The notes below the pieces were generated by a model, which was given only the letters and a program-made list of their open reading frames with translations, did not search any database and was not told the origin of the DNA. 64,000 nt of DNA, taken from positions 1,676,501-1,740,500 of the forward strand of contig NZ_CP151099.1 in the NCBI RefSeq assembly GCF_038096175.1, written 5' to 3'. This DNA comes from Nostoc sp. UHCC 0302 (GTDB lineage Bacteria > Cyanobacteriota > Cyanobacteriia > Cyanobacteriales > Nostocaceae). Both the position numbers and the translations under genes were made by a program. The number at the start of each line of letters is the position of its first letter. Position 1 is the first letter of the stretch. This document shows, piece after piece, positions 53,874-62,129 of the stretch.

Positions 53874-54521
53874 TTAACTTTTCAAGTTTTTAAGCAGTAA
53901 TCGACAACCACATAAGAACGGGTTCGGACTCTCTGTGCGCTCATCCAGAAGTACCTCAATCGGAAGCTTACTGTTGTAAATTAATTGATCATAATCCATC
54001 AATGCATTCCACTTAATCTTGCCAGTCGGAAAGCCTAACTGTGAAGTTGCATCAGATATTAACTCTTGCCATTTCTCTATCTCTGGGTCTTGCGACTTGC
54101 AATAATCGAGAATAGCGATAAATGCACCAGGTTTGGTAACTCGTAAAATCTCCTCAAGAGCGCGGACAGGATCAGCAACAACACAAAGGGTAAATCCCGA
54201 TGCTGCGGCATCAAAGCTATTATCTGGAAAATCAAGATTTTGAAGATCCGCTATCTTCAGGGTTATATCTGCGGATACGCGCTTTTTACGTGCCTCATCG
54301 AGCATCTTATGAGAAAGATCAACGCCGACGACACGTACCCCTTCAGGATAGGCTAAAAGATTGAGACCCGTTCCTACCGCAGCATCCAGCACGGTTTGTC
54401 CTGGACTAAGTTGCAAGGAAGCAATTAACGGTTCGCGATCAATGTGCCAGTAACGCAGCATAATTGCTTCATAATCCACTGCTCCATGATCGTAGCTCTC
54501 AATAACTTTATCTATTTGCAT
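53874..54521 (-). CDS. Class I SAM-dependent methyltransferase (UbiE/COQ5-like)
   Basis: 215 aa from the ATG at 54521, which has GAGGAAGG just upstream; the GTG start 12 bp earlier overlaps that site. Motif I is TVLDAAVGTGLNLLAYPEG, then VVGVDLSHKMLDEARKK, LDFPDNSFDAAASGFTLCVVADP and EILRVTKPGAFIAILD. The pattern is like ubiquinone/menaquinone-type enzymes, but the substrate cannot be inferred. Confidence 0.88.
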   Translation of the reverse strand: MQIDKVIESYDHGAVDYEAIMLRYWHIDREPLIASLQLSPGQTVLDAAVGTGLNLLAYPEGVRVVGVDLSHKMLDEARKKRVSADITLKIADLQNLDFPDNSFDAAASGFTLCVVADPVRALEEILRVTKPGAFIAILDYCKSQDPEIEKWQELISDATSQLGFPTGKIKWNALMDYDQLIYNSKLPIEVLLDERTESPNPFLCGCRLLLKNLKS

Positions 54522-55339
54522 AACCTTCCTCACAAATATAACTACGTATTTTAACTACCTGCTTGATTATTACTTAGCGTATTAACACTTAATCTTGCGT
54601 ATTATACTATGTCAGTAAGCTAACCTAATTATAGGCAAATTTTATGATAACGCTGTGATTGAACAGCTAAAATCACCGACAGCAGACAACCTCAGCAACT
54701 CCACCAACGGCTTCTTGTGATGCTGCCCTCATAATAGATATTTTCTAGCTAGTGTCGCCTCTAGGTTAACTAAATCACGGATAAGCGATCGCTACCATCG
54801 CAATCTATCTGTAATTTGTGAATAAGTTGATTATTCCTCAGTTTTTCGTACAAACAGTTTACAACTCAGCTTGGATTGCTGTAGACACTTCTTATTCGAG
54901 AAAAACTATTATTTTTGTTGCCAAATTCTAAATTGAGTTATCAGTACGATTAGTTTATCTAATTTTAATTAATATTATTTTAATATGGCGGTCTAGGTTG
55001 AGTGCAGTAAAGTTTTAACCTCTCTTACAAGTAGAGTAGCTTTGAGTATTACTCTCCTTCCCTTGTAGGTAAAGGGTTAGTGGTTAGGTCTGTATTAGAC
55101 TCAACTACAAACAGCTATAATTTGACTACATAATATTGAATTTCTGCATTATTCGATACATTTTTAGAATAGTATTTTGTCTATTTATTTATAGTTAAGA
55201 AAATTAATCATTATTGACAACTTATGATTTTACAAAATACAATTCTTTATAGAACCAGTTAGCCTAAAGCATTAAGATTTATAAAAAATCTGGTTAGAGA
55301 ATAAAAACAAGCAATAGCAAAAGAATTTGGATAAAACAA
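54522..55339. other. Long intergenic region with a dispersed repeat
   Basis: About 820 bp, AT-rich, with no supportable frame. A dispersed repeat lies at 55019-55120 (entered separately). The last 100 bp should hold the promoter of the exported protein gene. Confidence 0.45.
55019..55120 (+). repeat. Dispersed intergenic repeat, continuous copy
   Basis: It reads through AGAGTAGCTTTGAGTATTAC, CTCTCCTTCCCTTG, then GGGTTAGTGGTTAGGTCTG, TATTAGACTCAAC and CAGCTATA. The first half matches 4335-4377 and the second half 4829-4890, where the order is the same but interrupted. Confidence 0.65.
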
Positions 55340-55696
55340 ATGAACACCAAAATTATTGCTTCATTGGGAATGATGGCAGCCTTTATGAGCCTAGGAAACT
55401 CGGTGTACGCACAGTCACCAGCATCAATCTCAAATACAGAACAATACACAGTTACTGGTGATTCTCTAATAGGAATTAATAAAAGAACAGCCCAAGATGA
55501 CTTCCAAAGATTTTTTGAGCCAAATAATCCAGGAAGCAACTCTTCAACGAATAATCGCAGAGGCAACGCTACTACAGTCAAAATACGCTTTAACGAATCA
55601 CTCTCGCAGCCAAACACTCCTGTTTTGTTAGTACCAGCTGAATCTGGTAACGACAATCAAGGAGCGCAAGTGCAGTTGGATCTAGGCGAGGAGTAA
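55340..55696 (+). CDS. Small exported protein with signal peptide, unknown function
   Basis: 118 aa. Signal peptide KIIASLGMMAAFMSLGNSVYA with an AxA-like site (VYAQS). The mature part is Asn/Ser-rich (FEPNNPGSNSSTNNRRGN) with no cysteines and ends acidic (QVQLDLGEE). I do not recognise it. A strong terminator follows, so it is monocistronic. Confidence 0.72.
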   Translation: MNTKIIASLGMMAAFMSLGNSVYAQSPASISNTEQYTVTGDSLIGINKRTAQDDFQRFFEPNNPGSNSSTNNRRGNATTVKIRFNESLSQPNTPVLLVPAESGNDNQGAQVQLDLGEE

Positions 55697-55722
55697 TTAG
55701 GTATAATTTTTTACTCAATGTT

Positions 55723-55757
55723 ACTGCCCATCTAAAGGATTTAGATGGGCAGTTTTA
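55723..55757 (+). terminator. Intrinsic terminator after the exported protein
   Basis: CTGCCCATCTAAA pairs with TTTAGATGGGCAG across a GGA loop and is followed by TTTT. Confidence 0.92.
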
Positions 55758-55847
55758 CTGCTGGCTTAAATACTAAATCTATCTACTAGATAATTCCGCA
55801 GACATTTTGCAGTAAAATTAGTCCTTTAGATAGAGGAGGGCAAGACG

Positions 55848-57200
55848 ATGACTCGTGTCATCATTGTACGCCACGGTCAAAGCGGCTACAACACCGAGCG
55901 GCGCATTCAAGGACGCACCGATGCGTCAACATTAACCGATAAAGGTCGTAACGATGCTAGTAAAGTAGGCAAAGCCCTCAGTAATATTCTATTCAACGTA
56001 ATTTACAGTAGTCCCTTACAACGAGCAAAACATACAGCAGATATTATCTATAACGAGTTAGCTACTTATCCTGAGCAGGCTACCACTCCCCAAGTTTCTG
56101 ATTTGCTGCGGGAAATTGACCTGCCTTTGTGGGAAGGATTGCTTACATCTGATGTCAAACAGAAGTTTGCAGAAGATTACCGCACGTGGCACGAACACCC
56201 CGATGAATTGCGAATGCTTATCAAAGATGCAGAGGGAACAAGAGAACATTTCCCTGTCTTAGCTTTGTACAAACAGGCGCAGCAGTTTTGGCAAGAGATT
56301 TTGCCCCATCATCAAGACAAAACCATTCTCATAGTGGGGCATAACGGCATTAATCGCGCTCTCATCAGCACAGCTTTGGATATTCCCCCAAGTCGCTACC
56401 ATTCCATCCAGCAATCTAACTGCGGCGTTACTATACTTAATTTTTCTGGAGGATTGGGGGAAGCAGTTCAACTAGAGTCTTTAAATCAGACGCAACATAC
56501 TGGAGAAAATCTGCCCTCATTACGACCAGATCATCAAGGAGTACGATTGTTGCTAGTACGTCATGGGGAAACTGAGTGGAATCGCCAAACTAGATTTCAA
56601 GGGCAAATTGATGTCCCTCTCAACGACAATGGCAGACAACAGGCCCAAAAAGCAGGTGAATTTCTCCAAGAGGTAGCGATTGATTTTGCCGTGAGTAGCC
56701 CAATGCTGCGTCCCAAAGAAACAGCAGAGATTATCTTAAAGCAGCATCCCAGTGTAGAGTTAGAATTACAAAATGGTTTAAGAGAAATCGGTCACGGACT
56801 TTGGGAAGGAAAGTTAGAAACAGAAATAGAGCAGGAGTTTTCGGGAGAGTTGCACCGCTGGCGGACAGTGCCAGCAGAAGTCCAAATGCCAGAAGGGGAA
56901 AATTTGCAACAAGTGTGGGAACGCAGCGTCGCAGCTTGGCAATCAATTGTGCAAGCAGCATTAAGCAAGCAACACAAAACAGTATTAGTAGTAGCTCACG
57001 ACGCGACTAATAAAACCTTGCTTTGTCATGTTCTCGGTTTATCGCTGAAAAATTTCTGGAATTTCCGCCAGGGTAATGGTGCAGTCAGTGTGATTGACTA
57101 TCCCTCTGGGTTAAATGGTTTACCAGTAGTGCAAGCAATGAACATCACTGCTCATTTAGGTGGAGGCGTACTTGACAAAACAGCAGCTGGGGCATTGTAA
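55848..57200 (+). CDS. Tandem histidine phosphatase (two phosphoglycerate-mutase-like domains)
   Basis: 450 aa. Domain 1 begins VIIVRHGQSGYNTERRIQGR (RHG catalytic His9); domain 2 begins near residue 227 with LLLVRHGETEWNRQTRFQGQIDVPL. Each has its second His in a VGHNGIN or VAHDATN block and its own catalytic Glu-containing LREI segment (LLREIDLPLWEG; LREIGHGLWEG). Two complete catalytic sets suggest both domains are active or that they dimerise intramolecularly. GGAGGGC precedes the ATG. Substrate unknown. Confidence 0.93.
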   Translation: MTRVIIVRHGQSGYNTERRIQGRTDASTLTDKGRNDASKVGKALSNILFNVIYSSPLQRAKHTADIIYNELATYPEQATTPQVSDLLREIDLPLWEGLLTSDVKQKFAEDYRTWHEHPDELRMLIKDAEGTREHFPVLALYKQAQQFWQEILPHHQDKTILIVGHNGINRALISTALDIPPSRYHSIQQSNCGVTILNFSGGLGEAVQLESLNQTQHTGENLPSLRPDHQGVRLLLVRHGETEWNRQTRFQGQIDVPLNDNGRQQAQKAGEFLQEVAIDFAVSSPMLRPKETAEIILKQHPSVELELQNGLREIGHGLWEGKLETEIEQEFSGELHRWRTVPAEVQMPEGENLQQVWERSVAAWQSIVQAALSKQHKTVLVVAHDATNKTLLCHVLGLSLKNFWNFRQGNGAVSVIDYPSGLNGLPVVQAMNITAHLGGGVLDKTAAGAL

Positions 57201-57235
57201 AAAAGTAGAGATGCCCTATGGCGCGTCTCTATAGG

Positions 57236-57337
57236 AGTGAGGGGAATTGTAAAAAAGTTAGGAGTGAGGAGTGAGGAATAAAGTTAGAAGTGCAGAGTAA
57301 ATAACTCATCACTCCTAATTCATAACTCAAAACTTTT
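57236..57337. repeat. Low-complexity inverted repeat before the dihydroorotase-like gene
   Basis: TTAGGAGTGAGGAGTGAGG on the left is complemented by CTCATCACTCCTAA on the right. The right arm ends about 20 bp before the next ATG. It resembles the repeat before obg at 30251-30370. Confidence 0.6.
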
Positions 57338-58603
57338 ATGACTGAACTGCTACAACAAGTACGGGTAATTGACCCAGTTTCTGGAACTGATCAAATAGCT
57401 GATGTGCTAATTGCTGATGATGAAATCCAAGCTGTGGCTGCTAAAATTTCTGATATCAGTCCTGATACTCAAATCAAAGATTGTCGGGGATTAGTTCTCG
57501 GAACTGGGTTAGTGGATTTATACAGTCACTCAGGTGAACCAGGGTTTGAAGAACGAGAAACACTTTCTTCTCTGTTACAAGCTGCGGCGGCTGGCGGCTT
57601 TACGAGAGTTAGCATTTTACCTGATACATCCCCAGCTATTGATAATCCCGCGCTTGTGGCACAGTTACAGAGGAGTAGAGGGGCAAAAGAGAGTTTGCAT
57701 TCTTCTCCCCTACTTCAAGTTTGGGGCGCTATTACCCTAGATGTAGCGGGGAAGCAGATGGCGGAATTGGCAGATTTAGCAAATGCTGGAGTTGTTGGTT
57801 TTAGTGATGGTAGACCGTTAGAAAATTTGGGGCTGGTGCGGCGAGTGTTGGAATATCTTCAGCCGTTGGGCAAACCAGTAGCATTTTGGCCGTGCGATCG
57901 CCAATTAGCAGCAAATGGGGTAATGAGAGAAGGTGCAGAAGCAATTCGTCTGGGTTTACCTCCAGTAACCGCTAGTGCTGAAACTACTGCGATCGCTTCT
58001 TTGTTAGAATTGGTAGCTGCTATAGGCACACCAGTGCATATTATGCGTGTCTCTACAAGTCGCAGTGTGGAACTGATAGCAAGTGCAAAAGCTGCTGGTT
58101 TACCGATCACTGCCAGCACCACTTGGATGCATCTTTTGCTGGATACCAAAGCAGTTAAAAGTTATAACACTAGCTTGCATTTAGATCCCCCTTTGGGCAA
58201 TCCTTGTGATGTAACGGCGTTACGTGAAGGAGTGCGTGCGGGTGTAATAGATGCGATCGCCATTGACCATGCACCCTACACCTACGAAGAAAAAGTCCAG
58301 GCCTTTGCTGAAGCGCCATCGGGAGCAATTGGTTTAGAATTAGCATTGCCTTTGCTGTGGCAGTATCTTGTAGAAACTAAAGAATTCACAGTTTTAGAAT
58401 TATGGCAGGCTTTAAGTAGCCGTGCAGCAGAGTGTTTGGGGCAGCAAGTTAGTGCGATTATACCTAATCAAACAGCAGAACTGGCTCTATTTGACCCCCA
58501 GCAAACCTGGAAAGTTGAAAGGAAAAATCTACATACACTTTCTAGCAATACACCTTGGCTCGGACAACAGTTACAGGGACGAGTTGTGCAAACTTGGTGT
58601 TAG
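57338..58603 (+). CDS. Dihydroorotase-like protein, probably catalytically inactive
   Basis: 421 aa with the overall layout of a type I dihydroorotase, which normally closes carbamoyl-aspartate to dihydroorotate. Metal-site residues are mostly lost. DLHVHLREPG reads DLYSHSGEPG (His to Tyr62, substrate Arg to Gly66). The AHCED motif reads WPCDR (His to Pro185). CHVST reads MRVST (His to Arg237). Only H64 and the terminal D310 of IDHAPY remain. The enzyme should therefore not bind two zincs. Pseudo-dihydroorotases can be structural partners of aspartate transcarbamoylase; that role is inferred. A separate active PyrC should exist in the genome. Confidence 0.88.
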   Translation: MTELLQQVRVIDPVSGTDQIADVLIADDEIQAVAAKISDISPDTQIKDCRGLVLGTGLVDLYSHSGEPGFEERETLSSLLQAAAAGGFTRVSILPDTSPAIDNPALVAQLQRSRGAKESLHSSPLLQVWGAITLDVAGKQMAELADLANAGVVGFSDGRPLENLGLVRRVLEYLQPLGKPVAFWPCDRQLAANGVMREGAEAIRLGLPPVTASAETTAIASLLELVAAIGTPVHIMRVSTSRSVELIASAKAAGLPITASTTWMHLLLDTKAVKSYNTSLHLDPPLGNPCDVTALREGVRAGVIDAIAIDHAPYTYEEKVQAFAEAPSGAIGLELALPLLWQYLVETKEFTVLELWQALSSRAAECLGQQVSAIIPNQTAELALFDPQQTWKVERKNLHTLSSNTPWLGQQLQGRVVQTWC

Positions 58604-59488
58604 TTGCCTATATTGAGTGTAACGAAATGAAATCCAATTACCACCCTGAATAGGGAAGATTTAGAACAGACATCATTGCTCAGCATACCGAGTTAGCCGC
58701 ATTGAGATGTCCAGGCGCACAAAACAATACCACGTGTAACAGCCATGCAACGATGTGCGGTACTGATATCTACAACTCTAGTTGGCAGAGTTAGAATATC
58801 ACGACATAAATCTTCATACATTAATAGTATAAATTTAATTATAAAAAACATGATTGTAATTGGAATTTCTTATGTATGGTTACGTTTATTTCGGAAGAAG
58901 CGCGGCTGAGCCAGGAAAATTACCGACAAAATATAACAGATTCTCCAATGCGATAGATTTCTATTTCTGTGTCGAATGACACACTCGTTAAACGCGTTTT
59001 GGTAGCAATTGTGCAGAGAGTACCAGTATACCTTACTTACATTTCGTTCATTAATTTCAATCCCACGCTCCGTGATGGAAACAATCAAGTTGCGATCGCA
59101 TATTACGGCTAATGGTATACTGCAAATCCACACCTGTTGAGGTAGCGGTGATTATACAGCTGTTACTCAGTGGAAAATTTAGAACATTAAATAACCAGAA
59201 CCGCGATATAACGCTTAGGGAAAGTCTACGACAAAAAAATCGATAAGTAAGGCAATTTGTAATTGCCAGAATGCCACAACTGCTTTTCGGGCAATCGCAC
59301 CTACGTCATCACTGGTAAACTAACCATTTAGTGGATGCAGAGAATTGACTTATATGTCATGCTATAAAACGAGAGTTAATTCGGTGAGTATCTTTGTTCT
59401 TAGTATTGACAGGTTTTTCCCTTTTGGTATTTACAGGCTTTTCTCCGAAATTTAAATCTCTACACAGTGATAATTTTGGAGATAATCG
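58604..59488. other. Long intergenic region upstream of rbp
   Basis: About 880 bp. A weak minus-strand frame (58870-59133) has no family resemblance and is not accepted. The 110 bp before 59489 show two similar pieces, TATTGACAGGTTTTTC and TATTTACAGGCTTTTC, which may belong to the rbp leader. GGAGA lies 7 bp before the ATG. Confidence 0.45.
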
Positions 59489-59797
59489 ATGTCAATTTAT
59501 GTAGGCAACCTCTCTTACGAAGTTACCCAAGACACTTTGACCGCTGTTTTTGCAGAATACGGTACTGTAAGACGTGTTCAACTACCTACTGACCGTGAAA
59601 CAGGACAGCTACGCGGCTTCGGATTTGTAGAAATGGGAACTGAGGCTGAAGAAGCAGCTGCCATCGAAGCTCTTGATGGTGCTGAATGGATGGGTCGTGA
59701 TCTCAAAGTTAACAAAGCCAAGCCTAGAGAAGATAGAGGTTCTTCTAGTGGTAATCGGGGAGGATACGGCGGGGGCGGTGGACGTAACCGTTACTAA
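59489..59797 (+). CDS. RRM-type RNA-binding protein with glycine-rich tail
   Basis: 102 aa. One RNA recognition motif with RNP2 IYVGNL and RNP1 LRGFGFVEM, then a glycine-rich tail GGYGGGGGRNRY. This is the cyanobacterial Rbp family, many of whose members are induced by cold. It precedes rpsU, an order described for rbpA1-type genes in Anabaena, so a cold-responsive rbpA-like gene is likely; the exact paralogue cannot be told. Confidence 0.93.
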   Translation: MSIYVGNLSYEVTQDTLTAVFAEYGTVRRVQLPTDRETGQLRGFGFVEMGTEAEEAAAIEALDGAEWMGRDLKVNKAKPREDRGSSSGNRGGYGGGGGRNRY

Positions 59798-59805
59798 GCT
59801 TTGAA

Positions 59806-59860
59806 ACCTGAAATTTTACAAGTGAATTTTCAGGTCAGACAAAGAGCCTCCCTTTTTTGC
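59806..59860 (+). terminator. Hairpin between rbp and rpsU
   Basis: ACCTGAAATTTT and AATTTTCAGGT form a stem of at least 8 bp; CTCCCTTTTTTGC follows about 15 bp later. It may reduce rather than stop read-through into rpsU. Confidence 0.55.
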
Positions 59861-59925
59861 ATTCTAGTCAGCTAGACAGCTTACCACTATGAGCCATTAA
59901 GTAAGTCAATTTAGTAGGAGAGATA

Positions 59926-60114
59926 ATGACCCAAATAATAGTGGGTGACAATGAACACATTGAGTCTGCCTTACGGCGATTTAAGCGAGAAGTTTCCAAA
60001 GCTGGAATTTTTCAAGATATGAGGAAGCATCGTCACTTTGAAACGCCTATAGAAAAATGCAAGCGTAAAAAACTTGCTTTGCACAAGCAAAGTAAAAGAC
60101 GTTTCCGTACTTAA
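59926..60114 (+). CDS. rpsU: 30S ribosomal protein S21
   Basis: 62 aa. Typical S21: [40 protein letters not shown] with a basic tail. AGGAG precedes the ATG. It assists translation initiation on the small subunit. The strong hairpin at 60131-60170 ends the unit. Confidence 0.96.
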   Translation: MTQIIVGDNEHIESALRRFKREVSKAGIFQDMRKHRHFETPIEKCKRKKLALHKQSKRRFRT

Positions 60115-60130
60115 GAACTGACATAGATAT

Positions 60131-60170
60131 AAAGCAATACCCTCATAAAATCTATGAGGGTATTGCTTTA
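60131..60170 (+). terminator. Strong terminator after rpsU
   Basis: AAAGCAATACCCTCATA and its perfect 17-bp complement surround a 5-base loop, 17 bp after the rpsU stop; it is symmetric and can serve both strands. Confidence 0.9.
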
Positions 60171-60376
60171 TGGAAATCAACATAAGGAATCAAAAATTAA
60201 GAATGCTTTACCCTTCTTGCGAGGTCGTAGTTAATCGGAAATGGTCAACAGGATTTTAATGCTAGAGAAACTTACCCATAGCTATCATTCTACTGCTGAG
60301 TTGTAAGGATATCGTAGAAACCATGTGTCAAAGTATCCTATGTAGACTGATATCATGTTCGGTAAATCACTTACGA

Positions 60377-61200
60377 TTAAGCCCCGATTTTAATCCACCA
60401 GTGAAAACCAGTTAACCCTTGAATCAAATCTTGCTGTTGAAGCAAAGATTGACAGCGATGAAATAAAATTTTCTCTAAATCATCAAGTGTCTCAAATGTT
60501 CTATTAGCAATTGGTTCATCAACCAAAGTCCACAATCTTTCTGCGGGTTGTAATTCGGGTGAATGAGATGGTAAAAATGTTAAATGCAGCCCTTCTGGAA
60601 TCTTTAAATTTTTGCTGGTATGCCATCCAGCTCGGTCAATAGCTAAAAGAATGCGTTTATTAACGCCTAACTCAAATTCCGAGGCAAAATCTGCTAAAAC
60701 CTGATTAAATAGTTCAGTGTTGACATAAGGGAAAATCCACCAATAACTTTCTCCAGTTTGGGGATGTACAAAGGCATACAACCACAACCACTTAAACCTC
60801 CAATTGACTTTAGCAATAGGTGTTTCCTATCGACGGAAAATAAACTCGTCGAATAATTGGCTTGAGTCCTAAACGGTGTTTATCCTCGCACCAAAGTTGA
60901 ATTTCTGCATCTGGGTTAAGTAGCTCTTAGCTTTGCAACTTCCGTAGCTAGTTTTTTTCCAGGCTTCTTGCTCAAAAGGATCGCTGTTTGTGTGAGACGG
61001 ACGAGGTACTCGTAGTCTAAACGTCATCTGCCGTAATATTTCCCACCCCCTATATCTACTAATCTTTGTTCCGGTGACTTCACTTAACCAATCTGCAACT
61101 TTTCGTCCATTCCAGAGTCCCCCATCTGGCGCGTTTGACTGTCAAGCTTGCCACAGATGTGCTTGATGCATGTCGTCTATTAACGCCTTTGCTCCTTGAT
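60377..61200 (-). pseudogene. IS630-family transposase relic
   Basis: The DDE half is readable from 60787: WLYAFVHPQTGESYWWIFPYVN, LLAIDRAGWHTSKNL and LPSHSPELQPAERLWTL. Upstream, in other frames, are WCEDKHRLGLKPIIRRVYFP (60900-60830) and the helix-turn-helix part GGLWNGRKVADWLSEVTGTKISRYRGWEILRQM (61130-61030). At least two frameshifts and a premature TGA near 61142 break the frame. Terminal inverted repeats were not identified. Confidence 0.85.
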
Positions 61201-61313
61201 TTGAAAAGCGGCGATCGCCGTTTCGGTCAAGTTAAAACTACAATCTCAGCTTAAGGTAATATATTCCAATAGCGAAATGTTTCTATATTGATTACTCTTC
61301 ACGCCTATTCCCG

Positions 61314-61721
61314 CTACCTGTCCTCATTCGTATCTTGTGTGAGCAGTTGCTTCATTTGGTGAGCCAATATTTCTAGTCCAGCATCCTTGGCAAAAAATCC
61401 GTCCGCTTCTGGACACATTTGTTTGCCATGAACCTCTAACTCATTCCTGCTCATGTAAGCCGTGACAAGGATGACCACAGGAGAATAAGGCAAGCGTCGC
61501 TTGAGAGCGGTAATGATTTGGATGCCATCTGTATTTAGCTCATGTCGAGCCGTAGGTAGCACGAAGTCGACCAGAAAAATATCGTACTGCTTTACTTCCT
61601 CTAACTCCCACAAGAAACTAGACACTGACTTATAGGTTGCCACAGTATATTCTTGCTTCAGAAAGCGTTGGACGATACGACACCAGTGTTCGTCATCATC
61701 CAAAATCGCCAGCTTGTACAT
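61314..61721 (-). CDS. Response regulator receiver protein
   Basis: 135 aa, one receiver domain: acidic pocket ILDDDEHW, phosphoacceptor D52 region FLVDFVLP, T in VTAYMS and K in FFAKDAG. No output domain. AAGGAGG lies upstream of the ATG, overlapping the end of the previous gene. It closes a histidine kinase-regulator-regulator operon. Confidence 0.9.
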   Translation of the reverse strand: MYKLAILDDDEHWCRIVQRFLKQEYTVATYKSVSSFLWELEEVKQYDIFLVDFVLPTARHELNTDGIQIITALKRRLPYSPVVILVTAYMSRNELEVHGKQMCPEADGFFAKDAGLEILAHQMKQLLTQDTNEDR

Positions 61722-61727
61722 GAGAAT

Positions 61728-62129
61728 TCAATTCCTCCTTTGACCGAGAAGAGTAATCATGCCCAAAAAGGCATCATAGTCAGTAATGGGTTTGGTATAG
61801 CAACTATCAGCCCCAGATTCGGACAATAGGAAATGTTGCTCGGCGGGCATGGTATAACCTGTGACCAAGATAATCGGTATCTGTTTCCACTGTTCCTTCA
61901 GATAGCGCGACAGGATAGAGCCATCGACTTTTTGTCCTTGCCAGCACGCCCCCGGCAAATTGATATCCATAATCACCAGTTCCACTGCCCCCGCTTCGCA
62001 TTGTTGGAAAATCTCTTTAGGTTCGGCAGTAATAAACACTTGATGACCCCCCAAGCGTTCGATTAGCTTGGCGGTTCCCTTAGCCAGGAGTTGGTTATCT
62101 TCAACCAGTAGGATGTTCAAGATTGTCAC
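61728..62129 (-). CDS. Response regulator receiver protein
   Basis: 133 aa from a GTG at 62129, which lies within the end of the kinase gene (29-bp overlap). Receiver features: LLVEDNQ, phosphoacceptor in VIMDINLPG, VTGYT and YTKPITD. No output domain. The overlap with the kinase and 6-bp gap to the next regulator indicate one operon and coupled translation. Confidence 0.92.
   Translation of the reverse strand: MTILNILLVEDNQLLAKGTAKLIERLGGHQVFITAEPKEIFQQCEAGAVELVIMDINLPGACWQGQKVDGSILSRYLKEQWKQIPIILVTGYTMPAEQHFLLSESGADSCYTKPITDYDAFLGMITLLGQRRN

Noticed and set aside
58870-59133. 87-residue minus-strand frame upstream of rbp
   Set aside because: Atypical composition, no ribosome site and no family pattern.
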